From NCBI GenBank assembly GCA_963840535.1, contig CAWIZJ010000041.1:1-64000 (forward strand): 64,000 bases of DNA. The letters run 5' to 3'. Numbering within the stretch: position 1 is the stretch's first letter; each line of letters opens with the position of its first letter. The notes beneath the pieces are model-generated. The model saw only the letters and a program-made list of their open reading frames with translations, searched no databases and had not been told where the DNA came from. Source of the stretch: VAZQ01 sp963840535 (lineage in GTDB: Bacteria > Pseudomonadota > Alphaproteobacteria > Rhizobiales > Xanthobacteraceae). This document shows, in pieces, positions 38,164 through 48,276 of this stretch. The position numbers and the translations under genes were made by a program.

Positions 38164-38436
38164 ATGCGAATGATCACCGGATCGTTTATCGCACTCGCCT
38201 TCGTCGGCACGATCGCAGGTGCGACCGCTGTGACGCCCGCCGCGGCGCAGGGAGTTTACATCCAAGGACCGGGGTTCGGGTTCAGCATCGGCCGCCCCGC
38301 ATATCGTGAGCGGTACGACTATCGAGGCTACCGCGACCATGGTGGCGCGTACGCCTATTCCGGCAAGCGATACTACCGCGGCCATGGGGTATACCCACGC
38401 CGTTCCCTTCGGTGGCGACACTATGACTGGGACTAG
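38164..38436 (+). CDS. Small secreted Tyr/Gly/Arg-rich protein
   Basis: The product is 90 residues. ATG 38164 is preferred over 38158 because AAAGGA then lies 7 bases upstream. A signal peptide (MRMITGSFIALAFVGTIAGA) ends near PAAAQG. The mature part of about 60 residues is rich in Tyr, Arg and Gly (YRERYDYRGYRDHGGAYAYS, RRSLRWRHYDWD), a composition typical of small Bradyrhizobium exported proteins of unknown role. It may be intrinsically disordered or wall-associated. Confidence 0.75.
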   Translation: MRMITGSFIALAFVGTIAGATAVTPAAAQGVYIQGPGFGFSIGRPAYRERYDYRGYRDHGGAYAYSGKRYYRGHGVYPRRSLRWRHYDWD

Positions 38437-38657
38437 AGTGCGGGAACGTTGGCCACGTTTGTGAGCGGTCGGGTGTGCTGAAGAATGCACGCGTAGACCG
38501 GCTCGAGCGAGTTGATGCTGGTAATTAGTGAGGGGAAGTAGGTCGCCGCGGATGTTAACCATGCGGCGGAAATCATCACAGCGGCTAGGCGCGCTACGAT
38601 GCGCGCGCTACAGTGATCGGCATGGATCGGCGGGGCTCTGGGTGCAGGAGCTTCACC

Positions 38658-39485
38658 ATGAACAACCGATCAATTGCGCTGGCGATCGCGGCTTTGTCGG
38701 CCGCGCACATCACGACCGCCGACGCGCAGTCGGTCTATGTAGCCCCCGGCGGGGTGTATATCGCCGGCGGACCCGTCTACGTGATCCCGGCCCCGAGCAA
38801 CGGCAACGGGAATTACGTTGAGCCCATCTACGACCACGGAAATGGATACGATTACGGAAATGGAGGGCTGGAACCCTCACCATATTCGGCACCCGTGGTG
38901 GTGGCCCCGGGTGCGGGTTATGTGGTGGCGCCCTACGGTCTGAATGGAAACGGTTACGGCGCTGGCTACCGCAACGGCTACCGCCCACCGCGGGCTCCGG
39001 CCTATCACAACGGCGATCCGGTGCTGAGCACCTACGCCTCGGCGCGCGTGCCGCGGCCGCCGACGGCAATCTCCTCCAACGGCAACGGAATCGAAGACGC
39101 CAGGCGTGTGCCGCGCTCACGAACTGCGTTGCAGCACGTCAGGATTGATAATGGGATTGCATTAGACGCGATCGCGTCCGATAGATCCGACATCAGCTTC
39201 ATCGGTGGATGGGGTGTTGACGTTGCTCAATGTCGTGAGTCACCTCTCACCATTACCGCGCGCCGGGCCGAGGCTTACGGCGCCGCATGTGAATTTCGCT
39301 CAACTCAACGGGAAAGCTCGAATGTGTGGCGATTGCGAGCCCAGTGCGATAACAACGGCGAACGCTGGAACGCGAACATTCGATTTGCGCTTTCGGAAGA
39401 CAAATTGACCTGGTCGAGCGAACGTGGAACGACGACCTACCGACGATGCCCGAGCTCGCCTGGTTGGACCGGTGCCAGGCGTTGA
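38658..39485 (+). CDS. Secreted protein with a disordered Gly/Asn/Tyr-rich region and a conserved C-terminal domain
   Basis: The product is 275 residues; ATG 38658 has GGAG upstream. A signal peptide (NRSIALAIAALSAAHITTAD) ends near DAQS. Residues about 25-140 are low-complexity (GNGNYVEPIYDHGNGYDYGN, GNGYGAGYRNGYRPPRAPAY). The C-terminal 110 residues look folded, with DISFIGGWGVDVAQCRESPL, TITARRAEAYGAACEFRSTQ, NVWRLRAQCDNNGERWNANI and a final Cys. The Cys pattern suggests disulfides. The function is unknown. It follows the small secreted gene by 221 bp and shares its style. Confidence 0.8.
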   Translation: MNNRSIALAIAALSAAHITTADAQSVYVAPGGVYIAGGPVYVIPAPSNGNGNYVEPIYDHGNGYDYGNGGLEPSPYSAPVVVAPGAGYVVAPYGLNGNGYGAGYRNGYRPPRAPAYHNGDPVLSTYASARVPRPPTAISSNGNGIEDARRVPRSRTALQHVRIDNGIALDAIASDRSDISFIGGWGVDVAQCRESPLTITARRAEAYGAACEFRSTQRESSNVWRLRAQCDNNGERWNANIRFALSEDKLTWSSERGTTTYRRCPSSPGWTGARR

Positions 39486-39541
39486 TCATCCGGCCGAACT
39501 CAGGATCTGCGATGCAAACCTGCGGGATGCGACGCGTCTTC

Positions 39542-39730
39542 TAGTGCTGTGAATCTGACGCTTGCATCGCACGTGTCCCAGGCGCAGCGCAGCACGAAGT
39601 GGTGCGCTGCAGAACCGGGACCGTTACAAATGCCGCCGCTGCAACGCTCCCGGCTCGGCGCTGCACCGCTCCGCAAGAGCTTCGCGCTGCGCCGCAGCCG
39701 GGGACACGACCGTTAGAGACAGTACACTAG
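39542..39730. repeat. Candidate non-autonomous repeat bounded by CTAGTG
   Basis: The block begins CTAGTGCTGT (about 39542) and ends with the inverse complement of CTAGTGTACTGT (to 39730), so the ends form an imperfect inverted repeat of about 10-12 bases. Inside are further self-complementary pieces (about 39583-39613, around GCAGCGCAGCAC and GTGGTGCGCTGC). The CTAGTG ends are shared with elements A and B at 10.85-11.02 kb. It overlaps the 3' end of the molybdenum-enzyme gene by 4 bases. Confidence 0.5.
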
Positions 39731-42020
39731 GCGCCGACCTGGTCGCGGATCGGCAACTTGCGGATGCGTTTTCCGGTTGCGGCGAAGATCGCATTGGCGA
39801 GCGCCGGTGGCACCGGCGGTACGCCGGGCTCTCCGACGCCACCCAGGGGGCGGTTCCAGTCGGTCGACGGCACGATGTGCACCTTCACCTCACGCGGTGC
39901 GGCATCCATGCGGATCAGCTCGAAGCCGTCGAAGTTGGTCTGCTGCGCGCGGCCGTTCCTGAAGCTGATCTCGCCCAGCATGGCGAGGCCGATGCCCTGG
40001 ATCACCGCGCCCTCGAGCTGAGCGCGCACCCGCTCGGGATTGATCACCGGACCGCAATCGATCGCGATGTCGACCTTGGGAATGGTGATCGCGCCGCGAT
40101 CGCCGACCTTCACCTCGACCACCGCCGCGGTGTAGCTGGCGAAGCTGCGGTGCGCGGCGAGCCCGAGCCCGCTGCCTATCGGCATGCTTCGTCCCCAGCC
40201 TGCGGCCTGCGTCACCGCCTCGATTACTCCGCGCAGCCTCTCCGTCTCATAGGGATAGACCGCCGGGTCCTCGCCGTAGTTCCACTGATCCGACATGGCA
40301 GCCGGATCGATCTTGCGATCGGGCCCGAGCAGCTCGAGCAGGAACGCCTTGTGGTCCTTGTTCGCCGCCGCCGCCAGCTCGGCAACGAAGGATTGCACGG
40401 CAAAGCCATGCGGGATGTTCGACACCGAGCGGAACCAGCCGATGCGGGTGTGAGCGGTCGCCTGCGGATTCTCGACCCGGATGTTGGGGATGGCGAGCGG
40501 GTTGTCGACCGCACCCATCGCCAGCTCCAGCGCCGCCTCGTGCCTGGGATCGGGCTGGAAGAGCGCAAATATGGTCGGCGCCACGGTGCGATGCAGCCAG
40601 GCGACCGGCTTGCCTGATGCATCGAGGCCGGCCTCGACCCGCTCCACCGACACGGTGTGGAAGAAGTCGTTCTGCAGGTCGTCCTCGCGCGTCCAGGTGA
40701 CCTTGACCGGCCTGCCGTCCATCGCCTTGGACAGGATCGCCGCCTCGGTCATGAAATCGGCCTTCGACTTGCGACCAAATCCGCCACCCAGCAGGGTGAC
40801 GTTCACCTTGACCTTGTCCTCGGGCAGGCCGAGGCGCTTGGCAAGGCTGGTGCGTGCGGCCTGCGGCGACTGCACGCAACCCCACGCTTCGCAGGAATCG
40901 GAGCCGGCCCGCGCGACCGCCGCCGGCGGCTCCAGGGTGGCATGGGCGAGATGCGGCAGATAGTACTCCGCCTCCAGCTTACGCACGGCCGTCTTCATCG
41001 CCGCATCGACGTCGCCAGTATTGCGCACCACCTTGCCGGGCTGCCGTGCCGCGGCCTCGAGCTGCGCCTTGTAGGTGTCCGACGAGTAGTTGCCGTGTTG
41101 TCCGTCGTCCCAGGTGATCTTCAGTGCCTGGCGACCCTTGATCGCCGCCCAGGTGTTGGTGGCGACCACGGCAATGCCTCCGACCGGCTCGAAGCTCGAG
41201 GGAATCGGGCTCGGCTCGACCGGCACGATCTTGACGACGCCCTTGACCTTCATCGCTTCGGTGCCGTCGAAGCTCGCGACCTTGCCACCCAGTACCGGCG
41301 GCCGCGCGATCACGGCATAGAGCATGTCCGGCAGGCGCGGATCGATGCCGAACACCGCCTTGCCTGTCGTGATGTCCATGTTGTCGAGCAGACCGATATC
41401 GTCGCGTCCGATGTAGCGGAACTTCGACGGGTCCTTGAGCTTGAGGGCGGGACCGGTCGGCACCGCAATGTCCGCCGCGGCCTTTGCCAGCGCGCCATAG
41501 GGGAGGCGCCGGTTCGTCGCGGCATGCACCACCTCGTGATACTGCGCCGCGACCTGGTCGGTGGGCACATTCCACTGCGCTGCCGCGGCGGCTTCGAGCA
41601 TCTGGCGCGCCGCGGCACCGATGCGCCGCAGCGCCACGAAGTGATGCCGCATGCTGCGCGAGCCGTCGGTATCCTGATTGCCGAAATGCTTCTCGTCACC
41701 CCAGGCCTGCGCCACCTTGATCTTGGCCCAGTCGGCGTCGAGCTCGTCGGCAACCACCATCGGCCAGCTCGTGCGCACACCCTGTCCCATGTCGGAGCGA
41801 TGACATGTCACCGTTACGGTGCCGTCCTCGGCGATGGCGACAAATATGCGCGGATCGTCGCGCAGCCCGTTGGGCATGCCTTCGCCGGCGAACTTCTGGG
41901 TTTGCGCCAGGGCGCTCTGCGGCAGACGCATCGCCAGCACGAGGCCTCCGGCGAGGCTTCCGGCAAGAACCGCGCGCCGGCTGAGATTTTCAATAGCTGG
42001 GGTGGGCGTCCGGACCTGTG

Positions 42021-42024
<4 letters not shown>
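39727..42024 (-). CDS. Molybdopterin-binding large subunit of a xanthine-oxidase-family hydroxylase (IorB-like)
   Basis: The 765-residue protein has a twin-arginine signal (ENLSRRAVLAGSLAGGLVLA), so the enzyme acts in the periplasm. It has the two-copy arrangement of single-chain IorB-type aldehyde/isoquinoline oxidoreductases. Motifs are MGQGVRTSWPMVVADELD near the start, the cofactor loop TLLGGGFGRKSKADFMTEAA, GWFRSVSNIPHGFAVQSF, QLEGAVIQGIGLAMLGE and the catalytic Glu region VGEPGVPPVPPALANAI. It hydroxylates a C-H bond of an aromatic heterocycle or oxidises an aldehyde. It is encoded downstream of its Fe-S subunit with overlapping stop/start (ATGA at 42021-42024). No cytochrome-c electron acceptor gene is adjacent. 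Confidence 0.94.
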
Positions 42025-42482
<458 letters not shown>

Positions 42483-42862
42483 CGCGGTTTCTCCTGGCTT
42501 TCGCGTATCATTCGTCTGATCGGCTACGCAGGAGGGGGAAACGAGGCGACTTTATCAATCCGGCGCGACGCCGCCAGCCCCGCAGCGCATGTGCGGTAGA
42601 TTTTGTTCGTGATGTGCCGTGGTCAGGCCCTGCCACAGGCCGCGCCCGAATGTCGGCGGTACCGCGGTAAGCCCCCCCCCCTCTGACTTGGGTCGGAATT
42701 GTCTGTTCAGGCACCTGAAATCCTGAATCGTTCTGAAACGACCTGAGCATTGTGATCGGCAACACACCCGCTCGACATTGCCGGTGACACCTTCCGACCC
42801 GCAAACGCTAGCCGATCGGTCGCATAGGCCGATGCATGGACCAGCTCAATGGAGGGTGTGCC
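42483..42862. other. Stretch with no certain gene; contains a C9 run
   Basis: A minus-strand frame at 42555-42767 (ending AHHEQNLPHMRCGAGGVAPD) is open but has no recognised domain. A run of nine C at about 42669-42677 interrupts the surrounding frames. The promoter region of the molybdenum hydroxylase (start 42482) should be here. Confidence 0.4.
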
Positions 42863-43066
42863 ATGAAGACGCTGATCACCACGTCAAGACAGCCCGAGAA
42901 TGCCGGTGGAACCGTGGTTTCGCTGACAACGGTTCGATCGCAAGCTGAACAATGCCGCGCCAACGCAGCCCCGGCCGAACCAAGGCACCGCAGCGCAGAG
43001 CAGGGCAGCGTCAGCGTGCTCTCGATTTTCCCATTCGTGATGTTGATGAGAACCGGCACGCAATAA
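42863..43066 (+). CDS. Possible small protein, unknown
   Basis: A 67-codon frame starts at ATG 42863 with GGAGGG 7 bases upstream, a strong site that is rare among chance frames. It reads MKTLITTSRQPENAGGTVVS at the start and ends with a short hydrophobic stretch (VSVLSIFPFVMLM). No domain is recognised. It may be a small protein with a C-terminal anchor or a chance frame. Confidence 0.35.
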   Translation: MKTLITTSRQPENAGGTVVSLTTVRSQAEQCRANAAPAEPRHRSAEQGSVSVLSIFPFVMLMRTGTQ

Positions 43067-43317
43067 CGTCGTATCATCGGCTGCTCTGTCGCCTGCCCTG
43101 TATCGGTGCGGTCATCGTCAGCGCCTACCGTCGATCAGTGTCATAGCCGAACGCCTCTCTGGAGGTCGTCGTCCGGTCCCGCCAGCCGCGGACATGACCC
43201 GCGGAGCATCCGTCGGTCGCGCCGCCGCCCCACTCTGCCCAGCTTGGTTTGCCGCGGCTGCTGCAGCCGTCTCTCGCGGGAACGCCCGCTCACTTGAGCC
43301 GCTCGATCGGCGGACCC

Positions 43318-44301
43318 TCACTCCACCTTGAGGCCGGCGGCCTTCACGACCGGGCCCCAGCGCGCGACCTCCTCCGCGATGAAGCGCCTGGCATTGCCGG
43401 TGTTGGAGTCGGGCACCGCCTCGAGGCCGGACACCAGCAGGATCTTCTGGAATTCCGGATCTGCCATGGCTGCGCGCGTTGCGTCACCGATGCGGTTGAC
43501 GATGGCGACCGGCGTTGCGGCCGGCACGAACAGGCCGAGGAACAGCTGGCCGATCATCCCGGGCAGTCCCTGCTCGACGGCGGTCGCGATCTCGGGCGTC
43601 GCCTTCAGCCGTTCCGCCGCGTTCACCGCCAGGATGCGGACCTTGCCGCTGCGATGAAGCTGGAGGATCTGACCGGTGATGTTCGGTGTCATCATCGGGA
43701 TGTGCCCGCTGACGAGATCGGTGATGCCGGGCCCGGCGCCCTTGTACGGTATGTGAACGATATGGTTCAGACCGGCGAGCTGCTTGAACAGCTCGCCCGA
43801 CAGGTTGCTCATGGTGCCGGTGCCCGCAGAGCCGTAGGAGAGCTTGCCGGGATTGGCCTGGGCATGGGCGACGAGCTCCTTGAGCGACTTCGCCGGCACC
43901 GATGAATGCACGACGATCGAGGTCGTGGAGACGCAGATGATGGAGACCGGCACGAAATCCTTGACGGGATCGTACGGCACCTTCGCCATGGTCATGGGAT
44001 TGAGCACCATGGTGCTGGTGCTGCCGAGCAGGATCGTGTAGCCGTCGCCCGGCGCGCGCGCGACCTCGCCGGTCGCGATGGTGCCGGTGCCGCCGCCCTG
44101 GTTCTCCACATACACGGTGCCGAGCGATGTCTTCACCCGCTCGGCCCACTGGCGCGCCACCACGTCGTTCACGCCGCCGGCCGAGAACGCAACCATCAGC
44201 TTGATGGGCCGTTCCGGATACTTGCTCTGTGCGAAGGCCGGCCACGGCAGCAGTGCCGTCGCCGACGCCAATCCCCGGGTCAGCAGGTCACGTCGGTTCA
44301 T
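43318..44301 (-). CDS. TctC/Bug-family tripartite tricarboxylate transporter binding protein
   Basis: The 327-residue periplasmic protein starts at ATG 44301, with GAGGG upstream and a Tat-like signal (MNRRDLLTRGLASATALLP). An ATG at 44316 is in frame but has a weaker site. Landmarks are YPERPIKLMVAFSAGGVNDV, VENQGGGTGTIATGEVARA and LSYGSAGTGTMSNLSGELF. IPYKGAGPGITDLVSGHIP and a C-terminal LGLEAVPDSNT-like region (here SGLEAVPDSNTGN) complete it. Bug proteins bind carboxylates without an adjacent permease in many species, as here: no tctA or tctB is nearby. Confidence 0.93.
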   Translation of the reverse strand: MNRRDLLTRGLASATALLPWPAFAQSKYPERPIKLMVAFSAGGVNDVVARQWAERVKTSLGTVYVENQGGGTGTIATGEVARAPGDGYTILLGSTSTMVLNPMTMAKVPYDPVKDFVPVSIICVSTTSIVVHSSVPAKSLKELVAHAQANPGKLSYGSAGTGTMSNLSGELFKQLAGLNHIVHIPYKGAGPGITDLVSGHIPMMTPNITGQILQLHRSGKVRILAVNAAERLKATPEIATAVEQGLPGMIGQLFLGLFVPAATPVAIVNRIGDATRAAMADPEFQKILLVSGLEAVPDSNTGNARRFIAEEVARWGPVVKAAGLKVE

Positions 44302-44424
44302 CGCGCCCTCGTCCATTCACGACCGCCATTGTCATGGTCTAAGACTATAGCACGGCAGGCGCCGGTGCCGGTCTCGATTCGCCGTGCGGCCCTGCGACAA
44401 AGCGGAGGGGGCGTCAGTTTGAGC

Positions 44425-45324
44425 ATGCGCGCCGGCGCCGGACCCGATCGCCAGCTGCCCCTCGCCGGCGAGATTTTCCTCGATCACGTCGGCCATTTCG
44501 TGCGCGATCCCGATGCCGCCGGCCGCGCGCTCGCGCGCGTGGGCTTCACGCCCACCCCGGTCTCGGTTCAGGTCAATCCGGACCCCGCCGGCGGTCCGCC
44601 GCAATTGACCGGCACCGGAAACGTCACTGCGATGTTCGCGCGCGGCTACATCGAGGTGCTGTTCAAGACTGCCGACATGCAGCTCGGCCGCGAGCTGGAG
44701 GCGGGGCTCGCGCGCTATCGTGGCGTGCATCTGGCCGCATTCGCCGTAGCCGATGCCGCCGCCGACCATCGGCGACTCGCGTCCGTCGGCTTTCGCGTGC
44801 GGTCGCTGGTGCACATGCAGCGACCGGTCGATACCGGCGGCGAACCCGGCACCGCCGCTTTCACGCTCTCCCGCGTGGAGGCAGGCGAGATGCCGGAAGG
44901 CCGCATCCAGATCCTCACCCACCGGAGCGAGCACATGGTCTGGCAGCCGCGCTGGCTGACGCATGCGAACGGCGCGCTCGGCTTGCGCGGCGTCACCATC
45001 GTCGTGGCCGACGTCGAGGAAGCGGCAGCGCGCTTCGCTCGCTTCACCGGCCGCGCGGCGGCGACCGCGGCATCGGGCCATACCATCGCGCTCGACCGCG
45101 GGTGCATCGAGCTCACGACTGCAGAGGGCTTCGCGCGGCGGCTGCCGGAGGTTTCGATTCCCTCATTGCCGTTCATCGGCAGCTACGCCATCCGGGTGAC
45201 ATCGCTCGAGAAGGTCGACGGCATCCTCCGCTCGGCCGGAGTGATGGCGCGACAAAGCGGGCAGAGATTGGTCGCGACGTTTCCGGAAGAGCTCGGACAC
45301 GGCGCCTGGCTGTTCGAGGCCTGA
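44425..45324 (+). CDS. Glyoxalase_3-type VOC protein
   Basis: The product is about 300 residues. ATG 44425 is used; TTG 44419 has the better-spaced GGAGGGGG but adds only two residues. The first half starts EIFLDHVGHFVRDPDAAGRA and includes YIEVLFKTADMQLG; the second half has GLRGVTIVVADVEEAAARFA and IELTTAEGFARRL. This two-unit form fits the PF13468 class, whose members resemble ring-cleavage dioxygenases or glyoxalases. It is divergent from the TctC-like gene by about 120 bp. The reaction is unknown. Confidence 0.82.
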   Translation: MRAGAGPDRQLPLAGEIFLDHVGHFVRDPDAAGRALARVGFTPTPVSVQVNPDPAGGPPQLTGTGNVTAMFARGYIEVLFKTADMQLGRELEAGLARYRGVHLAAFAVADAAADHRRLASVGFRVRSLVHMQRPVDTGGEPGTAAFTLSRVEAGEMPEGRIQILTHRSEHMVWQPRWLTHANGALGLRGVTIVVADVEEAAARFARFTGRAAATAASGHTIALDRGCIELTTAEGFARRLPEVSIPSLPFIGSYAIRVTSLEKVDGILRSAGVMARQSGQRLVATFPEELGHGAWLFEA

Positions 45325-45518
45325 CGGCGAAATGGCAGGAGGCGGCCAGCCCACGGGAATCGCGGCCGAATGCGCATCGTCTCCCGAAATTGTTCCACCG
45401 CCTGCGATGCGCCGGCGATATAGTCGCTCTCGGATGGAGCCGGAAGCCTCGTTGCGCGCATAGGCGGGCGGGCCCAGCGCAAGGCCGTCCCCGCCGAAGA
45501 CGCGGCTGCTACGACAAC

Positions 45519-47135
45519 ATGTTTGCTCCCGATCCTGCTATTCCTGTCGCCCCCGCCATGCTCGAAGACTTGTTGCAGCGCCGGCCGTACAACGCAGTCA
45601 CCGACTTCGTCGACGGCAACGTGGCACGCGGGCTCGGAGGCAAGATCGCGTTCACCGATTCGAAGCGTACGCTCGGCTACGGCGCCCTCGCGGAACGATC
45701 CATTCGTTTCGCCTCGGCGTTGAGGAAGCTGGGGGTGCGCCAGGAAGATCGTGTGATGCTTCTGTTCCACGACACCGTGGACTATCCAGTCGCGTTCTGG
45801 GGTGCGATCCGCGCCGGCATCGTTCCGGTTCCCGTCAACACGCTGCTGACCGCCGAGCAATATGCCTATCTCCTTGCCGACAGCCGCGCGACGGCGGCCG
45901 TCGTCGCTCCCGCGCTCGCCGGCATGCTGTCTTCGATCCGCGACCGCCTGCCGCATCTGCGCACCGTCATCGTGGTCGAGCCCGGCGCGGGGGACGAAGT
46001 CGACCTGCGCGACGCGCTCCGTCTCGAGGATGTGCTTGCAAGAGGTGACCCCGAGACGTTCACCGCCTCGACGATGTCGGACGAGGTGGCGTTCTGGCTC
46101 TACACCTCCGGCTCGACCGGCGATCCCAAGGCGGTCAAGCATGTTCATACCAGCCTGATGGCAACCGCGCGGCTCATGGGCCAAGGCATCATCGGCATAG
46201 GCGCCGACGACGTGGCGTTCTCGGCGGCCAAGCTGTCGTTCGCCTATGGGCTCGGCAATGCCATGTCGTTTCCCATGTCGGTCGGAGCGAGCACGGTATT
46301 GCTGCCCGAGCGGCCGACGCCGCAGGCAGTGCTCGCAGCTCTGCGCCGCTATCGCCCGACCATCTTCTATGCGGTGCCCTCGCTCTACGCGGCACTGCTG
46401 GCGCATCCGGATATCGGTCCCGGCGCCGGGTCCGACCGGCTGCGGCTGTGCATCTCCGCCGGAGAAGCGCTGCCGGCCAACCTCGGCGAGCGCTGGCGCA
46501 AGCTCGTGGGCGTCGACATTCTCGACGGCCTCGGCTCGACCGAGATGTTGCAGACCTTCCTCAGCAACCGCCCGGGCGACCTCCGCTACGGATCGAGCGG
46601 CAAGCCGGTGCCCGGCTACGACGTCAGGATCGTCGACGAGAGCGGACACGAGCTGCCGGCCGGCGAGATCGGCGAGCTCGTCGTGCGCGGACCATCGGCG
46701 GGCGAAGGCTACTGGAACCAGCGCGCCAAGAGCCGGCGCACCTTCGTCGGGGAATGGATCCATACCGGCGACAAGTACGTGCGCGATCAGGACGGCTACT
46801 ACCACTACTGCGGGCGCACCGACGACATGTTCAAGGTCAACGGCATGTGGGTATCGCCGTTCGAGGTGGAGGCCGCGCTTGTTTCGCATGAGGCCGTGCT
46901 CGAGGCCGCCGTCATCGGCAGGGAAGACGGCGATGGCCTGATGAAGCCGAAGGCCTTCGTGGTGCTCAAGGAGGGCTACGCCGCCAACGATGGTCTGTTG
47001 GAAACGCTGAAGGTGCACGTCAAGGATCGCGCCGGAGCATGGAAATATCCGCGCTGGATCGACGTGCGGCCGGACCTGCCGCGCACCGCAACCGGCAAGA
47101 TCCAGCGCTTCAAGCTGCGCGAGCTGGAACCGTAG
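45519..47135 (+). CDS. Benzoate-CoA ligase-family enzyme
   Basis: The 538-residue adenylate-forming ligase has ATG at 45519. Motifs are a benzoate-ligase-type start (PYNAVTDFVDGNVARGLGGK), the P-loop YTSGSTGDPKAVKHVHTS and FAYGLGNAMSFPMSVGAST. The A5 motif is LDGLGSTEMLQTFLSNRPGD, and the hinge is CGRTDDMFKVNGMWVSPFEV. The A10 Lys is in RTATGKIQRFKLREL. LGSTEMLQ and GLGNAM are typical of benzoate/4-hydroxybenzoate-CoA ligases, which feed the reductase encoded at 51.6-55.5 kb. The ribosome binding site is weak. A repeat-rich stretch follows its stop. Confidence 0.92.
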   Translation: MFAPDPAIPVAPAMLEDLLQRRPYNAVTDFVDGNVARGLGGKIAFTDSKRTLGYGALAERSIRFASALRKLGVRQEDRVMLLFHDTVDYPVAFWGAIRAGIVPVPVNTLLTAEQYAYLLADSRATAAVVAPALAGMLSSIRDRLPHLRTVIVVEPGAGDEVDLRDALRLEDVLARGDPETFTASTMSDEVAFWLYTSGSTGDPKAVKHVHTSLMATARLMGQGIIGIGADDVAFSAAKLSFAYGLGNAMSFPMSVGASTVLLPERPTPQAVLAALRRYRPTIFYAVPSLYAALLAHPDIGPGAGSDRLRLCISAGEALPANLGERWRKLVGVDILDGLGSTEMLQTFLSNRPGDLRYGSSGKPVPGYDVRIVDESGHELPAGEIGELVVRGPSAGEGYWNQRAKSRRTFVGEWIHTGDKYVRDQDGYYHYCGRTDDMFKVNGMWVSPFEVEAALVSHEAVLEAAVIGREDGDGLMKPKAFVVLKEGYAANDGLLETLKVHVKDRAGAWKYPRWIDVRPDLPRTATGKIQRFKLRELEP

Positions 47136-47138
47136 CCT

Positions 47139-47288
47139 GTAGGGTGGGCAAAATCGTCTGCCGTGTGCCCGATCCCAGCCCTCGGCGTCGCACGATTTTG
47201 CCCACGCGTGCGACCTTGACGAGTGGGCAAAATCGCACGCAACAGTTCCCGCGCTGCAACCGCACGGACGCGATTTTGCCCACCCTAC
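47139..47288. repeat. Four-arm inverted repeat cluster (GTGGGCAAAATCG family)
   Basis: Four copies of GTGGGCAAAATCG alternate in orientation at 47144-47156, 47193-47205, 47223-47235 and 47271-47283. The two outer copies extend to a perfect 18-bp inverted repeat (47139-47156 with 47271-47288). It begins 3 bp after the ligase stop and ends 38 bp before the stop of the convergent TctC gene. It is well placed to act as a bidirectional terminator, but looks like two nested mobile palindromic repeats. Confidence 0.85.
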
Positions 47289-47325
47289 CGATCCATTCGG
47301 GGTCGGGCCGGCGTCTTTGTGTCGA

Positions 47326-48276
47326 TTATTCCGCCTTGATGCCGGCCGACTTGATGATCGGCCACCATTTCTCGATCTCGGCCTTGTGGAAGGCGGCGAG
47401 CCCTTCCGGGGTCTGTTGCTCGCGCGAAGCAACATCCAGACCGAGATCGGCGAACCGCGCCCGCACCGCCGGATCGGCGAGCGCCTCGGCCATCGCGCCG
47501 TTGAGCCTGGCGATAACCTCCCTGGGCGTGCCGGCGGGCGCAAAGAACCCGAACCATCCCGACGCATAGAGCCCGGGAACGCCGCCCTCGTCGGAGGTCG
47601 GCATGTCCGGCATCGCCGGAGAGCGGCGCGGGGAAAGGTTGGCCAAGGCCTTGATCGTTCCCGCCCGCACTTGCGGCAACGCGGCTGCGGCTTGCACGAC
47701 CAGGAGGTCCACTTGCCCGGAGATCAGGTCCTGCATGGCGGGACCGGCGCCGCGGTACGGGATGAACTGGACCTGCGTGCCGGTCGCCTGCTGGAACAGG
47801 ATGCCGGTCACCTGCGCGGCCGCGTTCTGGTTGACGAACATGGCCTTGCCGGGATTGGCCTTCATCCATGCCACCAGACCCTTGAGGTCGTCCGCCGGCA
47901 GCGCCTTCTTCGCGACCATCAGCTGCGGATTGATGGAGATCAGCCCGATCGGCTCGAAATCCTTCTGCAGGTCGTAGGTCAGGCGATAGATCACGCTGCC
48001 GACATGAGTGTCCCACTGGCCGATATCGATGGTGTAGCCGTCGGCAGCCGCGCGCGCGAGACGCCCGACGCCGATGCTCCCGCCGGCACCGCCGACATTC
48101 TCGATGATGACGGGCTGGCCGAGCAGCGACCGCATCCGCTCGGCCATGATGCGTGCGACGGTGTCGGTCGATCCGCCCGGCGGGAACGGAACGATGATGG
48201 TGACGGAACGCGATGGATAGGTCTGCGCCTGCACGCCGGCGATGCCGGCCACCGCCGCCAGCGCGATCGCAACCAT
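47326..48276 (-). CDS. TctC/Bug-family binding protein, N-terminus uncertain
   Basis: The open frame gives 316 residues: a hydrophobic start (MVAIALAAVAGIAGVQA) with no basic n-region, then YPSRSVTIIVPFPPGGSTDT, VIIENVGGAGGSIGVGRLA and IPYRGAGPAMQDLISGQVD. An ATG at 48286 has GGAGGAG ideally spaced but is in another frame, which implies a one-base indel between the true start and the signal. With the missing MRI-type basic residues restored the signal would be normal. Export may fail as the sequence stands. It binds an unknown carboxylate. Confidence 0.88.
   Translation of the reverse strand: MVAIALAAVAGIAGVQAQTYPSRSVTIIVPFPPGGSTDTVARIMAERMRSLLGQPVIIENVGGAGGSIGVGRLARAAADGYTIDIGQWDTHVGSVIYRLTYDLQKDFEPIGLISINPQLMVAKKALPADDLKGLVAWMKANPGKAMFVNQNAAAQVTGILFQQATGTQVQFIPYRGAGPAMQDLISGQVDLLVVQAAAALPQVRAGTIKALANLSPRRSPAMPDMPTSDEGGVPGLYASGWFGFFAPAGTPREVIARLNGAMAEALADPAVRARFADLGLDVASREQQTPEGLAAFHKAEIEKWWPIIKSAGIKAE

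Noticed and set aside
42555..42767. 70-codon minus-strand frame upstream of the molybdenum hydroxylase
   Set aside because: The C9 run interrupts the region, and no domain or ribosome binding site was found.
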